From the NCBI RefSeq assembly GCF_013778455.1, contig NZ_JACEHE010000002.1:310001-374000 (forward strand): a stretch of DNA of 64,000 nucleotides. Reading direction: 5' to 3'. The stretch is from Streptomyces himalayensis subsp. himalayensis (GTDB lineage: Bacteria; Actinomycetota; Actinomycetes; Streptomycetales; Streptomycetaceae). Positions 41,945 through 50,714 of the stretch are shown piece after piece; the stretch's first letter is position 1, and every line of letters begins with the position of its first letter. The notes under the pieces were generated by a model, which was not told where the DNA came from, ran no database searches, and saw nothing but the letters and a program-made list of their open reading frames with translations. Both the position numbers and the translations under genes were made by a program.

Positions 41945-42553
41945 GTGGGTAAGGGAATCCTCGCGGCCGCGGCCGCAACGGGCTTCCTCTCCCTGCCTGG
42001 CGCATACGCCCTTGCGGGCGCGGACGCGTCCGGATCGGCATCGGACTCGCCCGGCGTTCTGTCGGGCAACGACATCCAGGCACCGGTCGACGTACCGGTC
42101 GACGTCTGCGGCGACACCGTGGACGTGGTGGCCGCTGTCAACCCCGCCGTCGGCAACACCTGCGGAAGCGACGACGCTGACGCACCTCACTGCTGCAGTA
42201 ACGATCCTGCCGGGAACGACCCCGCCAGATCGGGCCACTGTTGCGGCAGCGAACCGACCGGTTCGGGGCTCGGCAACGAGTCACCAACGGTTCCGCGCAC
42301 CGCGGAGCCCGGCGCGGGTCAAGGTCCCCGCGCCAACCCGGCTGGACCCCTCGAAGGACAGGGACAAGAACGAGAGCTCGGCGCCTCCCCGCAGAGCGGC
42401 TCCTCGATCCCGGCCCAACGGGTGCACAGCTATGGCGAGCTGGCCGCGACGGGTGATCCCGGCAACGCGATCGGCATTGCCGCTGCCGGAGCGGGGCTGC
42501 TCACCGGCGGTGCGATGCTGTATCGACGCGTCGGGGCCACGGCTCGCCGTTGA
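41945..42553 (+). CDS. Sortase-anchored chaplin-like protein with acidic core
   Basis: 202 residues from GTG 41945, 13 bases after the previous stop, so probably coupled. Signal near 1-24 (ILAAAAATGFLSLPG...ALA), one chaplin domain (SDSPGVLSGNDIQAPVDVPV, DVCGDTVDVVAAVNPAVGNT), a 90-residue hydrophilic linker with two CC pairs, then ELAATGDPGN, a hydrophobic helix and RRVGATARR, i.e. a LAxTG-type sortase signal. Long chaplins normally have two domains; this has one, and Asp replaces Val/His at several core positions. Confidence 0.85.
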   Translation: MGKGILAAAAATGFLSLPGAYALAGADASGSASDSPGVLSGNDIQAPVDVPVDVCGDTVDVVAAVNPAVGNTCGSDDADAPHCCSNDPAGNDPARSGHCCGSEPTGSGLGNESPTVPRTAEPGAGQGPRANPAGPLEGQGQERELGASPQSGSSIPAQRVHSYGELAATGDPGNAIGIAAAGAGLLTGGAMLYRRVGATARR

Positions 42554-42603
42554 CGGTCGCTGCAGGCGGTCCGCTGGCGTTCCGCCGCCGGCAGCACCGA
42601 TAG

Positions 42604-42644
42604 GCCGTTCCCGTTCCGGAGCCCAGATCCGGAACGGGAACGGC
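42604..42644 (+). terminator. Terminator of the chaplin pair
   Basis: A 17-bp perfect stem (GCCGTTCCCGTTCCGGA) with a 7-nt loop, followed by GCCTTTTT; a classic rho-independent terminator. Confidence 0.92.
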
Positions 42645-42896
42645 GCCTTTTTATGGGCGATCCATTCGCCCGAGCCACCATAACAGCGGATCATCCGGCA
42701 CCGAATTCGGCGCAGAACCAGGCATCAGTGCGCGGCTCCGGATAGCACCGAGGGCCTTCGGAACCCGCCCCATTTGGGCTTGTACGTAAACGTGCATCAC
42801 CCAATCGGCGGCACAACCCGGGTGAAAAAGAACCGTTGTGCATAGGGTCGGGCACCCGTTCCGGCCACGCAACCGAATACCAAGGAGCATTTCTCC

Positions 42897-43136
42897 ATGT
42901 GGCGTACCGCGAAGGTTCTTGTTCTGTCCGGCGTTGCCGCCGCCACCGTGGCGGGCACCGCGGGCGTTGCCGCCGCCGACGCTGACGCGACGGGCAGCGC
43001 CGCCAACTCCCCGGGTGTGCTCTCGGGCAACGTCATCCAGGTCCCCGTACACGTCCCGGTGAACGTGTGCGGCAACACCGTCAGTGTCATCGGCCTGCTG
43101 AACCCCGCGGCCGGCAACTCCTGCGTCAACGACTGA
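42897..43136 (+). CDS. Short chaplin
   Basis: 79 residues: signal 1-26 and a single canonical chaplin domain (NSPGVLSGNVIQVPVHVPVN, VCGNTVSVIGLLNPAAGNSC). This is the ChpD-H type, secreted and self-assembling. RBS AAGGAG. Confidence 0.95.
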   Translation: MWRTAKVLVLSGVAAATVAGTAGVAAADADATGSAANSPGVLSGNVIQVPVHVPVNVCGNTVSVIGLLNPAAGNSCVND

Positions 43137-43175
43137 ACAACCGGGTCGGCTCCTCTTCACGGCCGGTCCCCTTCC

Positions 43176-43209
43176 GTGGCCGCTCTCCGCATTACAGGGG
43201 GGCGGCCAC
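43176..43209 (+). terminator. Possible terminator of the short chaplin
   Basis: GTGGCCGC-N18-GCGGCCAC, 40 bp after the stop; no T run. Confidence 0.5.
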
Positions 43210-43293
43210 TCGGTCACTACGGAGCCTTTGACACCACGGTGTTCCTTCACACGGGGCGCAGCGTCTGGGGCGAAGCAGCCGCTGCGGCCTCTG

Positions 43294-43325
43294 CGTCGTG
43301 CCGGTCCTCCGGGGCCGGCACGACG
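43294..43325 (-). terminator. Terminator of the PP2C gene
   Basis: CGTCGTGCCGG-N10-CCGGCACGACG, a perfect 11-bp stem, 14 bp beyond the stop. Confidence 0.75.
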
Positions 43326-43338
43326 TGTGTCCGGCGCG

Positions 43339-44748
43339 CTACGGGGTGGTGAGGCGGACCGCGAACACAGTGGTGTCGTCGGCGAGATGGCCGCCGGCGT
43401 GCCGCAGCGTCGCGTCCTGTACCAGCCGGACCAGTCGTGACGGCTCTGCCACGCGGGGGTCGTCGACGAGCGCCTCGGCGATCTGCTCGCGCAGCGGGAA
43501 GAACTCGCCGCTCGCGTCGCGTGCCTCCGTCACCCCGTCGGTGACCAGCAGCAGCGTCTCGCGGGGCGCGATGCGGACCCGCTGCAGCGGTGGCGGCCCA
43601 CCTGCCAGATCGCCGAGTCCGATGGGCAGCCCGTCGCCGGCCGGCAGTTCGCGTACGCCGTCCGGGCCGACCGCCAGCGGCGGTTCGTGCCCGAAGTTGA
43701 CGATGTCGATGTACACGCCGTGCCCGCCGTCCTCGCTGTCGTCCTGGTCATCGTCCGCGTCGTGGTCTGCGTCGTCGTCCGCGTCGTGGTCTGCGTCGTC
43801 GTCCGCCCGGTGGTCCGGTGGCGGGAAACCGATCAGGACCGCGGTGGCGAAGCGCTCGCTGTCGAGTGCGGCGTCGGCCTGGATGACGTCTCCGCTGGCC
43901 GTGACGGCGTCGCCTCGGGCGGTGTCCATCACGCCCGTCGTACCGTCTGTGTACGCGCTGTCGTATGCAGGGTCGTAGGTGCTGTCGTATGCGCTGTCGT
44001 ATGCGCTGTCGTGCGCGCCGCCGTATGCGCCGACGCGGCCGCGAGCCGCCTCGATCAGCGCCATATGGGCACGGTGGCGACGCATGCGGACCTCCAGTCG
44101 CTCGGCGACGGTCGCGAGGTCCGGCTCGTGGTAGCCGGATTCGCGGAAGCTGCCGAGCAGCACCGATGCCACGGCCACCGCGCCCAGGCCCTTGCCCTGC
44201 ACGTCGCCGACCAGGAGGCGGGGACCGTGCGGACTGGGCTGGATGTCGTAGAAGTCGCCGCCGACCAGTGCCTCGCTCTCCGCCGTGAGATAGACCGCGG
44301 CATGGTCGAGCCCGTACCAACGCGACGGCAACGGGCGCAGCACGGTGCGCCGGGTCGTCTCGATGATGTCCCGCATGTGCCGCATGCGCCGCTCCTCGCG
44401 GACCCTGATCCAGCACGCCGCCGTGGCCAGGACGCCGCCGAGCGCGACAAGGATGAAGTCGGGCAGACCCGCCTGGTACTGGCGCTCCCAGCCGACGTCG
44501 ATCAGGAAGTACGTGACCATGGCGACGACGGCGTAGGCCACGGTGGTCCACACGCCGCACATCGCCGCGGCCGTGGCGGGGACGACGACGAGCCACGAGA
44601 TGGTCCGGAACTCACCGGACGTCTTCACGTCGATGAAGACGACCACGAGGAGCACGACGAGCGGCAGGATCCAGGCGATGCTGTGGCCGCGCACGCGCAG
44701 GTACGACTGGGGTGGCCGGGCCTCCAACTTGTCCATCACCTGCGCCAC
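43339..44748 (-). CDS. Membrane PP2C (SpoIIE-type) phosphatase with repeat insertions
   Basis: 469 residues. Three or four TM helices (about 25-110), a coiled linker, and a SpoIIE-type PP2C domain (about 150-465) with VGGDFYDI, LLVGDVQGKGLGA, LLLVTDGVTEAR and GGHLADDTTVFAV metal-binding acids. It probably dephosphorylates anti-sigma antagonists. Between the domain halves sits a variable insert: five copies of a 4-residue AYDS-like unit (near residues 240-262) and an Asp/His/Ala run (near 308-335). GTG 44748 or ATG 44736 are possible starts; it lies 5 bp after the neighbouring NAD(P)-binding gene. Confidence 0.9.
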   Translation of the reverse strand: MAQVMDKLEARPPQSYLRVRGHSIAWILPLVVLLVVVFIDVKTSGEFRTISWLVVVPATAAAMCGVWTTVAYAVVAMVTYFLIDVGWERQYQAGLPDFILVALGGVLATAACWIRVREERRMRHMRDIIETTRRTVLRPLPSRWYGLDHAAVYLTAESEALVGGDFYDIQPSPHGPRLLVGDVQGKGLGAVAVASVLLGSFRESGYHEPDLATVAERLEVRMRRHRAHMALIEAARGRVGAYGGAHDSAYDSAYDSTYDPAYDSAYTDGTTGVMDTARGDAVTASGDVIQADAALDSERFATAVLIGFPPPDHRADDDADHDADDDADHDADDDQDDSEDGGHGVYIDIVNFGHEPPLAVGPDGVRELPAGDGLPIGLGDLAGGPPPLQRVRIAPRETLLLVTDGVTEARDASGEFFPLREQIAEALVDDPRVAEPSRLVRLVQDATLRHAGGHLADDTTVFAVRLTTP

Positions 44749-44752
44749 CGGC

Positions 44753-45388
44753 TCAGTACGCGACCGAGATCCGGGTGCGCGGATGGGCGTTGCTCTCGAG
44801 TTCCTCGACGAAGGCGGCCGCGTAGTCCTCGACGCTGATGCGGCTGTGGCCGTCGGCGTCGCTGAGCAGCTGGTCGCCGCCGATGCGGAACGTGCCGGTG
44901 CGTTCTCCGGGGCCGATCTCCGCGGCCGGCGACACGTAGGTCCAGTCGAGGTCGCCGATGGTGCGGTAGAAGGCGAGGACGTCGCGGTGCGCGAGCGCCT
45001 CGCCGAGGTAGTCGGCGGGGAAGCCGGGCTGGTCGACCAGGGCCTCGCCGGGTGCCACCTCCAGGCTGCCCGCGCCGCCGACGACGACCAGCCGCGAGAC
45101 GCCGGCGGCCCGTACCGCGTCGACCAGGGCCCGGTTCAGGGCGAGGAAGGGCTCCCTAGGGTCGCTGCCGTCGCGCGGCGGCACCAGTGCGGAGGCGACC
45201 GCGTCGTGCCCGGCGGCGAGGGCGGCGATGCGGGGCGTGTCCGCGGCGTCCGCGGAGGTCGAGGTCACGCCCGGTACGGGTGCCTTTCCGGAGCGGCTGA
45301 CGCAGGTGACGTGGTGACCGCGGGCGGTGGCCTCGACGGCGATGCGGCTGCCGACCATGCCGGTGGCGCCCAGCAACACGATCTTCAT
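44753..45388 (-). CDS. NAD(P)-binding oxidoreductase (NmrA/DUF4243-like epimerase fold)
   Basis: 211 residues from ATG 45388. MKIVLLGATGMVGSRIAVEA is the GxxGxxG cofactor loop; RLVVVGGAGSLEVAPGEALV and LDWTYVSPAAEIGPGERTG match atypical SDRs of the NAD(P)H-binding family. Substrate unknown. It is followed after 5 bp by the phosphatase gene. Confidence 0.87.
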   Translation of the reverse strand: MKIVLLGATGMVGSRIAVEATARGHHVTCVSRSGKAPVPGVTSTSADAADTPRIAALAAGHDAVASALVPPRDGSDPREPFLALNRALVDAVRAAGVSRLVVVGGAGSLEVAPGEALVDQPGFPADYLGEALAHRDVLAFYRTIGDLDWTYVSPAAEIGPGERTGTFRIGGDQLLSDADGHSRISVEDYAAAFVEELESNAHPRTRISVAY

Positions 45389-45445
45389 GTACGGCTCCTG
45401 TTGTGCACCGCGCGGACTGCGTCCAGCCAAGCATGATGGGGTACG

Positions 45446-45473
45446 GGGCGCATCCGGACGGTTCGATGCGCCC
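45446..45473 (-). terminator. Terminator after the crcB operon
   Basis: GGGCGCATC-N10-GATGCGCCC, a perfect 9-bp stem 34 bp beyond the second crcB stop. Confidence 0.6.
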
Positions 45474-45506
45474 GCCGTCGTGGGCACCACATGAGACCGG
45501 TCGGTC

Positions 45507-45881
45507 TTATGACCAGACAGCCCCTGCCAGGGCCGTGCCGACGAAAGCCGCGCCCAGGGCCGCCATGATGCTTGCGGCGATGTTGGCCGCTGCCAGAAGG
45601 CGGGCGCCGGTTTCGGCGAGGCGGAGTGTCTCGTACGAGAACGTCGAGTACGTCGTCAGGGCTCCGCACAGGCCCGTGCCGATCAGCAGTTGTATGGGGG
45701 ACGAGGTCGCGCCGGCCATGACCGCGCCGGTCACCACGCCCAGGATCAGGGATCCGGCGATGTTGACCGCGAAGGTGCCCCAGGGGAAGACGGTGTCGTG
45801 GCGGGACTGGACCGCGCGGTCGGTGAGGTAGCGCAGGGGGGCGCCCACCGCGGCGCCGACGACGACGAGCAGCCAGTTCAC
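45507..45881 (-). CDS. crcB: CrcB/Fluc fluoride exporter subunit
   Basis: 124 residues from GTG 45881, four TM helices. [28 protein letters not shown], and [20 protein letters not shown] are the Fluc signature. Fluc channels are dual-topology dimers; two genes suggest a heterodimer. It overlaps the DUF190 gene by 4 bases. Confidence 0.95.
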   Translation of the reverse strand: MNWLLVVVGAAVGAPLRYLTDRAVQSRHDTVFPWGTFAVNIAGSLILGVVTGAVMAGATSSPIQLLIGTGLCGALTTYSTFSYETLRLAETGARLLAAANIAASIMAALGAAFVGTALAGAVWS

Positions 45882-46237
45882 GTCTCCCGCTCCCGTCCGG
45901 CGTATGTGACGACCTCGCAGTCGTCGAGCATGACCAGTCCTTTGGCGACGAGATCGTCGAGTTCGGGCAGGAACGCGCGTACCCGTTCCTTGGTGTCGAC
46001 GATGACGACGGCGACCGGCAGGTCCTCGCTGAGCGACAGCAGCCGCTGGGTGTGGACGAGCGAGGACGCACCGAACCCCTCGATGCCCTTGAACACGCTC
46101 GCGCCCGCGAGGCCCGCCCGGTGCGCGCGGTGCACGATCTCCGTATAGACCGGGATGTGGTGGTACTGGTCGCTCTCGCCGACGAAGACGGTCAGGCGCA
46201 CGGCGCGGCCGGTGAGGCGCGGGGTGGGATTCGTCAT
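45878..46237 (-). CDS. DUF190 (PII-like) protein
   Basis: 119 residues. [40 protein letters not shown] and IEGFGASS are the DUF190 hallmarks; the fold is PII-like and often found in crcB operons. Possibly a regulator of the channel. Overlaps both crcB genes (ATGA and GTGA). Confidence 0.95.
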   Translation of the reverse strand: MTNPTPRLTGRAVRLTVFVGESDQYHHIPVYTEIVHRAHRAGLAGASVFKGIEGFGASSLVHTQRLLSLSEDLPVAVVIVDTKERVRAFLPELDDLVAKGLVMLDDCEVVTYAGRERET

Positions 46238-46749
46238 CGTCTCCTCCTGGAGGCTGCCACGGCCACTGCCGCGGCCGTCGCGCGGCGGGTGGCCGCGGAT
46301 CCGGCCCAGACCGCGGCCAGCGCGGCCACCGGCGTCAGGGCGAGATACGCAAGGGCGGTGCGCACCTCTCCAGAAGCGGTCAGACGCTCGATGTCCACCG
46401 CGTACGTGGAGAAGGTGGTGAAGCCGCCCAGGACACCCGTGCCGAGGAAAGGCCGCACCAGCGGGTGCGCCTGCCGGCCCTCGGTGATCACCACCATGAG
46501 CACGCCCATGAGCGCGCAGCCCACGGCGTTCACACCGAAAGTCGTCCAGGGGAAGGTGCCGTGTGCGGTCGGCCAGAGCAGCGAGGCGCCGTAGCGGGCG
46601 GCGGCGCCCATCACGCCGCCCAGCGCGACGACGGCGAGCACTGGACCCTGCCCGCGCAGCAGCAACGGCACACGCGTGACCACCAGGCCACCGTCGGCAC
46701 CGGCACCGCCCGCCACACCCTCGGCCGCCTCGGCTCGACGCGCTCCCAT
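46234..46749 (-). CDS. crcB: CrcB/Fluc fluoride exporter subunit
   Basis: 171 residues from ATG 46749, with an N-terminal 25-residue Ala/Gly-rich extension and a C-terminal basic Arg tail. [30 protein letters not shown] and [19 protein letters not shown] identify Fluc. First gene of the crcB-DUF190-crcB operon. No fluoride riboswitch could be made out upstream. Confidence 0.95.
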   Translation of the reverse strand: MGARRAEAAEGVAGGAGADGGLVVTRVPLLLRGQGPVLAVVALGGVMGAAARYGASLLWPTAHGTFPWTTFGVNAVGCALMGVLMVVITEGRQAHPLVRPFLGTGVLGGFTTFSTYAVDIERLTASGEVRTALAYLALTPVAALAAVWAGSAATRRATAAAVAVAASRRRR

Positions 46750-46881
46750 GGACCCCAGGCTACGGCGGGCGCGTTGTGCGGCTCCTCCAAGGGTCCGGCT
46801 CCTGACTTGCCACCGGTCGCTCCCAGGTGTGCCCTGGAAGTCGGGGCGAAGACGGGGGTCAGCAGAGAGAGGAGCCTCGTC

Positions 46882-47352
46882 ATGGCTCACGTGGCACGCG
46901 CATCCGGAACCACCGGCATATCCCGCATATCCCGCATACGGCCGACCACCACCGCCGCATGGACGGTACCCGTCGTCCTCGGCCTCGTCTACGGCCTCTG
47001 GGCCTCCGGTATCCAGCGCGACGCCGGCCCGGTCACCGTGGGAAACGTCTTCTTCGGGATCCTGATGGGAGCCCTCGTCGCGGGGATCACGTATGCGCTG
47101 CACAGCGCCGGGCCCCGTATGCGGCGCGAGACGCGTGCGCTCGCCTGGACGGCTTTCGCGGGCATCGCGATCGGCTATGTCTTCAGCCTGACCGGAGCCA
47201 GCGTGCTGTGGTCCACGGTCCTCGCTCTGTGCGTGGCGGCCGGCGTCTTCGCGGCGGCCTTCTACCACTACTACTCGACCGAGGGCGAGACGGACATCGG
47301 CCGGATGAGGCGGACGACCGGACCCACACAGTCCGAATGGTCCGAGGAGTAG
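46882..47352 (+). CDS. Membrane protein of unknown function (four TM)
   Basis: 156 residues from ATG 46882 (RBS GAGAGGAGCC). Hydrophobic segments near 28-46, 54-76, 88-108 and 112-132, with a polar tail. Not recognised. Confidence 0.75.
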   Translation: MAHVARASGTTGISRISRIRPTTTAAWTVPVVLGLVYGLWASGIQRDAGPVTVGNVFFGILMGALVAGITYALHSAGPRMRRETRALAWTAFAGIAIGYVFSLTGASVLWSTVLALCVAAGVFAAAFYHYYSTEGETDIGRMRRTTGPTQSEWSEE

Positions 47353-47365
47353 AAGCGAGCCGCAC

Positions 47366-47394
47366 GGTCCGGCCGGATCAGATCCGGCCGGACC
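47366..47394 (+). terminator. Terminator of the four-TM protein gene
   Basis: GGTCCGGCCGGAT-CAG-ATCCGGCCGGACC, a perfect 13-bp stem followed by TTTCTT. Confidence 0.85.
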
Positions 47395-47445
47395 GCGGTG
47401 TTTCTTCCATTGCGCCTGTTGGGCTGTCCGGACTTCTGCATCCCC

Positions 47446-47496
47446 AGGCCTGTCCGGACTTCGGCGTCCAGCTAGGCCTGTCCGGACTTCGGCGTC
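47446..47496 (-). repeat. Repeated 23-bp segment spanning the SH3-like gene's stop
   Basis: AGGCCTGTCCGGACTTCGGC plus GTC at 47446-47468 and 47474-47496 (period 28 bp), and a degenerate copy at 47421-47442. The right copy encodes the last codons and stop; the others lie beyond it. Confidence 0.88.
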
Positions 47497-47939
47497 GTGT
47501 CGGGCGTCAGCGCCGTCAGCCATGGCTGACGCAGCAGCGGCTGGTTCGTTCCGTCGTACGACAACGGGTCCGTGCACCTCTGGTACGGGCACGGGTCGGT
47601 GCAGTCGGGCACGGACCGGCCACGGGTGTCCACGTACTCGGCGTTGGCCCAGCCCTTGGCTCCCTCGAGCCAGTACCAGTACGGGTTGTCGGCGACGGTC
47701 GGGCCCGTCGTCCTGCACTCGACGCGGTCATGGGTGCCCCGCGCCAGTACCGCCACGACCGCGGAGGTGTTGTTCGGGTCCTCGCGGACCTGCAGATCGG
47801 AGGGAGACACCACCGTGCCCTGGATGTCCTCCTCGACTGCCGGGACGCCCGCGGACGCGGGAGCCGTGGCGGCAAGGGTCAGGGCGCCGCCCGCGAACAG
47901 GCCTGCGGCCACGGTTCGGAAAGCCGTAGTACTGCGCAT
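47472..47939 (-). CDS. Secreted SH3-type protein
   Basis: 155 residues from ATG 47939 with AAAGGAGGCG RBS. Signal peptide near 1-30 ([18 protein letters not shown]...ASA). The mature part has [20 protein letters not shown] and [19 protein letters not shown], a bacterial SH3 pattern often found in wall-binding proteins, plus four Cys near the end that may form disulfides. Confidence 0.8.
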   Translation of the reverse strand: MRSTTAFRTVAAGLFAGGALTLAATAPASAGVPAVEEDIQGTVVSPSDLQVREDPNNTSAVVAVLARGTHDRVECRTTGPTVADNPYWYWLEGAKGWANAEYVDTRGRSVPDCTDPCPYQRCTDPLSYDGTNQPLLRQPWLTALTPDTTPKSGQA

Positions 47940-48137
47940 GATCGCCTCCTTTGCCCCTCGTCCAGGAAACACCCGTTCAGGTGAACGCTCCACCGGAGCG
48001 ACTACGCAGCGTGAGCGGATCCTTGATGAAGGGCCGCCGTACGGGACGAAACCGCCGTCGTGGATCGGGACCGTCCCGCACCGGCCGCCCGGATCCATCG
48101 GAAGGGCGTCTTCGCGCGGCCGGATGCAGTCGCCCCG

Positions 48138-49238
48138 ATGGTGGCCGGGGCGATCGGGGTGGGTCATGGAGGGGTGCGGAGAGTCCTTTCAGCGGTGCTG
48201 ATCACCGTCGCGTGCGCCCTTGCCGCGCCGGGCGCGCTGTCCGCGTGGGCGAGGTACGAGATCGGGGACACCGACGCGTATGTCGCCGCGATGGCGCCGC
48301 TCGCGTCCGACGCCGATGTGCACACCGCCGTCGCCGACGCGGTCGCCGACGCGGTGGTGAGGGAGATCGACACGAGCGAGCTCGGATCCGACGAGGCCGT
48401 CGAGAGCTTCGTGCACGAGGCGGTGCGGTCCTTCGCCGGTACCAGCGCCTTCAGGACCGCGTGGGACGCGGCGAACCGCGCGGCCCACGGCGCGGTGATG
48501 CAGGCCCTGTACGGCGGCGGCGGCCGGAGCACGGGCGACGACACCCTCGCGGCCGGCCGCACCGGCCACGATGCGGGTGACGGCGAGGGCGGTGACGGCG
48601 TTGGCGACGACGGTGACGGGGGCGGTGTCACCATCGACCTCGCGCCCATCACGGAGCAGGTCAAACGCCAGTTGGTCGCCGACGACGTGCCGTACGCCGA
48701 CCGCATTCCGGTGCGGCACACCGAGGTCACCGTGATGGATTCGGCGTCATCGGGGGCCTTGCCGCAGCTGCGCAAGGGGTTCCGGATGCTTCAGATCACC
48801 GGCTTCTGGCTGCCCGTCGCGGTGTTGGTGCTCGCGGTGGCCGGGATCGCGCTGGCCGTCCGCAGGCGCCGCGCGGTCACGGCCGCGGCGTTCGGCATGG
48901 CGCTGGGCGCGGCGCTCCTGGAGGCCGCGATCGTAGTGGGCCGACGCCTCACGCTGGACGATCTGCCACCGGACGTGTCCCGCGCGGCCGCGGGAGCGGT
49001 GTACGACGCGCTGACCGAATCGCTGCGCACGGTGGCGTGGATCATCCTCGCGGTGGGCGTGGCGGTGATGCTCGTCGGATGGGTGCTCGGGCGGTTCGGG
49101 GGAGTCGGGCCGGTCCGGCGGCTCCGGGAGATCCGGACGCTTCGGTCACCTCTGATCAGCCGTGACGCGCGGCCTCGGCCAGGGTCCGAAGAGCCGCCGC
49201 AAGATCCGGCGGCGGAGCAGACGCAAGTCCGAGCCTGA
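48138..49238 (+). CDS. Membrane protein of unknown function (three or four TM)
   Basis: 366 residues from ATG 48138. TM near 15-33, then an exported-looking region (40-210) with a Gly/Asp-rich stretch, then TM segments near 215-235, 245-265 and 300-325 and a basic/Pro-rich tail. It resembles hypothetical membrane proteins of Streptomyces; the exact start is uncertain. It runs toward the MocR gene, and the two overlap at their 3' ends (49156-49238). Confidence 0.75.
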   Translation: MVAGAIGVGHGGVRRVLSAVLITVACALAAPGALSAWARYEIGDTDAYVAAMAPLASDADVHTAVADAVADAVVREIDTSELGSDEAVESFVHEAVRSFAGTSAFRTAWDAANRAAHGAVMQALYGGGGRSTGDDTLAAGRTGHDAGDGEGGDGVGDDGDGGGVTIDLAPITEQVKRQLVADDVPYADRIPVRHTEVTVMDSASSGALPQLRKGFRMLQITGFWLPVAVLVLAVAGIALAVRRRRAVTAAAFGMALGAALLEAAIVVGRRLTLDDLPPDVSRAAAGAVYDALTESLRTVAWIILAVGVAVMLVGWVLGRFGGVGPVRRLREIRTLRSPLISRDARPRPGSEEPPQDPAAEQTQVRA

Positions 49239-50607
49239 CGGCGTCCGGGGCGGCGCCGGGGCCGACCGCGAAGGCGGAGCCCGGCGTGACGGCGATGCCA
49301 CGCTCGGCGGCGGCAGCCGTGAACGTATCGGCGCGCCAGGGCGGAGGCAACTCCCACCAGACGTAGTAGCCGTACGGGTCGGCACGCACGGCAAACCCGT
49401 CCAGATGCTCGGCGACGAGCCGCTGCCGCCGGGCGGCGTCCGCCCGTTTGGCGGCGACCAGCCGGTCGACGACGCCGTCCTCGATCCAGCGGACCGCGGC
49501 CTCCAACGCGAAGCGGGAGGCGGTCCAGCCTCCCGAACGGAGCGTTGCGGCGACATGGCCGCCGCCGCTCCCCGTCCCCGGCGCCCCCGCCGATGCCGGC
49601 ACGGGCACCGGCACCGGCACCGGCGTCTGCACCGCCGTCGGCACCGGCATCGGCATCGGCATCGGCATCGGCATCGGCATCGGCAGGACGAGGAACCCGA
49701 CCGTGAGCCCAGGGGCCACCCGCTTCGACAGTCCGTCGACGACGTACGTGCGCTCGGGGGCGTAGGCAGCCAGCGGCGGTGGGGCGTCCGTGTGGAGGAA
49801 GGACCAGATGCGGTCCTCGACGACCGGCAGCCCCAGGTGCCGTACGGCGTCGGCGAGTTCCTGCCGCCTCCGCCCGGTCGTCGTCAGCGAGGTCGGATTG
49901 TGCAGGGTCGGCTGCACGTACAGCGCGCTCAGCGGCGCCCTCCGATGGGCGGTCTCGAGCGCGGCCGGCAGGATCCCCTCCTCGTCGGAGGCGAGCGGCA
50001 CCAGGGTGACGCTCAACCGCTCCGCTATCTCCTTGACCAGCGGATACGTCAGCGATTCGACGCCGACGCGGCCTCCCGGCCGGGACAGCGAGGCGAGCGC
50101 ACCCGCGATGGCCTGGCGCGCGTTGCCCGTGAACAGGATCCGGTCGGGGGCGGGAGACCATGCCCCGCTCTGGCCCCCTCCGCACTCGCGGGCCAGCAGC
50201 GCGGCGACCGCCTCGCGCGCCCGTGGCGTACCCGCGGCGGGTGCGGTGCGGGTGGCGTCCGCGAGGACATCGGGGCGCAGCAGCGGCGTGAGCGCGTTGC
50301 CGAGCAGCTCCGACTGCCCGTCCATCACAGGGTAGTTGAGCTCCAGATTGACCGGTGCCGCCGTCGCGGGCTCGGCGAGCGCCCGTCCCGACGGCGGTGG
50401 TGCGGCCCGGACGAACGTGCCGCGCCCGACCTCGCCGACGACCAGCCCGCGGCGCACGAGCTCGGCGTAGACCCGCCCGGCGGTCGAGGGGGCGATGCGG
50501 CGCCGACGCGCGAAGGCGCGCTGCGGCGGCAGCCGGTCGCCGGGTCGGAGCCGCCCCGAGGCGATGTCCTCGGCGACCAGATCCGCGATGCGCCGGTAGT
50601 CGTTCAC
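49156..50607 (-). CDS. MocR family (GntR-aminotransferase) regulator
   Basis: 483 residues from GTG 50607. A GntR winged helix (about 1-70: YRRIADLVAEDIASGRLRPG, DRLPPQRAFARRRRIAPST) is fused to a type I aminotransferase domain with the PLP Lys in VVDGLSKRVAPGL. The insert PMPMPMPM... and PVPVPV... near residues 310-345 comes from 6-bp microsatellites and lies in the aminotransferase part. It probably binds PLP or an amino acid and regulates itself and the divergent hydrolase. Confidence 0.9.
   Translation of the reverse strand: MNDYRRIADLVAEDIASGRLRPGDRLPPQRAFARRRRIAPSTAGRVYAELVRRGLVVGEVGRGTFVRAAPPPSGRALAEPATAAPVNLELNYPVMDGQSELLGNALTPLLRPDVLADATRTAPAAGTPRAREAVAALLARECGGGQSGAWSPAPDRILFTGNARQAIAGALASLSRPGGRVGVESLTYPLVKEIAERLSVTLVPLASDEEGILPAALETAHRRAPLSALYVQPTLHNPTSLTTTGRRRQELADAVRHLGLPVVEDRIWSFLHTDAPPPLAAYAPERTYVVDGLSKRVAPGLTVGFLVLPMPMPMPMPMPMPVPTAVQTPVPVPVPVPASAGAPGTGSGGGHVAATLRSGGWTASRFALEAAVRWIEDGVVDRLVAAKRADAARRQRLVAEHLDGFAVRADPYGYYVWWELPPPWRADTFTAAAAERGIAVTPGSAFAVGPGAAPDAVRLGLASAPPPDLAAALRTLAEAARHG
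49645..49680. repeat. Six copies of CGGCAT in the MocR gene
   Basis: A hexanucleotide microsatellite in frame, encoding six Met-Pro pairs; a related GCACCG run follows at about 49601-49622. Confidence 0.92.
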
Positions 50608-50655
50608 GGCCGTACCACCTCTCTTGCCTGCGTCCTTCTTTCCCACCCGCCCGAT

Positions 50656-50689
50656 TGCACCGAGAGCAAAGAGCTTATTGCACCGAGGA
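50656..50689. promoter_or_regulatory. Direct-repeat operator between MocR and hydrolase genes
   Basis: ATTGCACCGAG occurs at 50656-50666 and 50679-50689, 23 bp apart; MocR regulators commonly bind direct repeats. Confidence 0.65.
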
Positions 50690-50714
50690 GTTGAGGCGTT
50701 CTAGCCTCCTGCCC

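Noticed and set aside
46750..46881. Search for a fluoride riboswitch before crcB
   Set aside because: The conserved pseudoknot segments could not be found in this leader.
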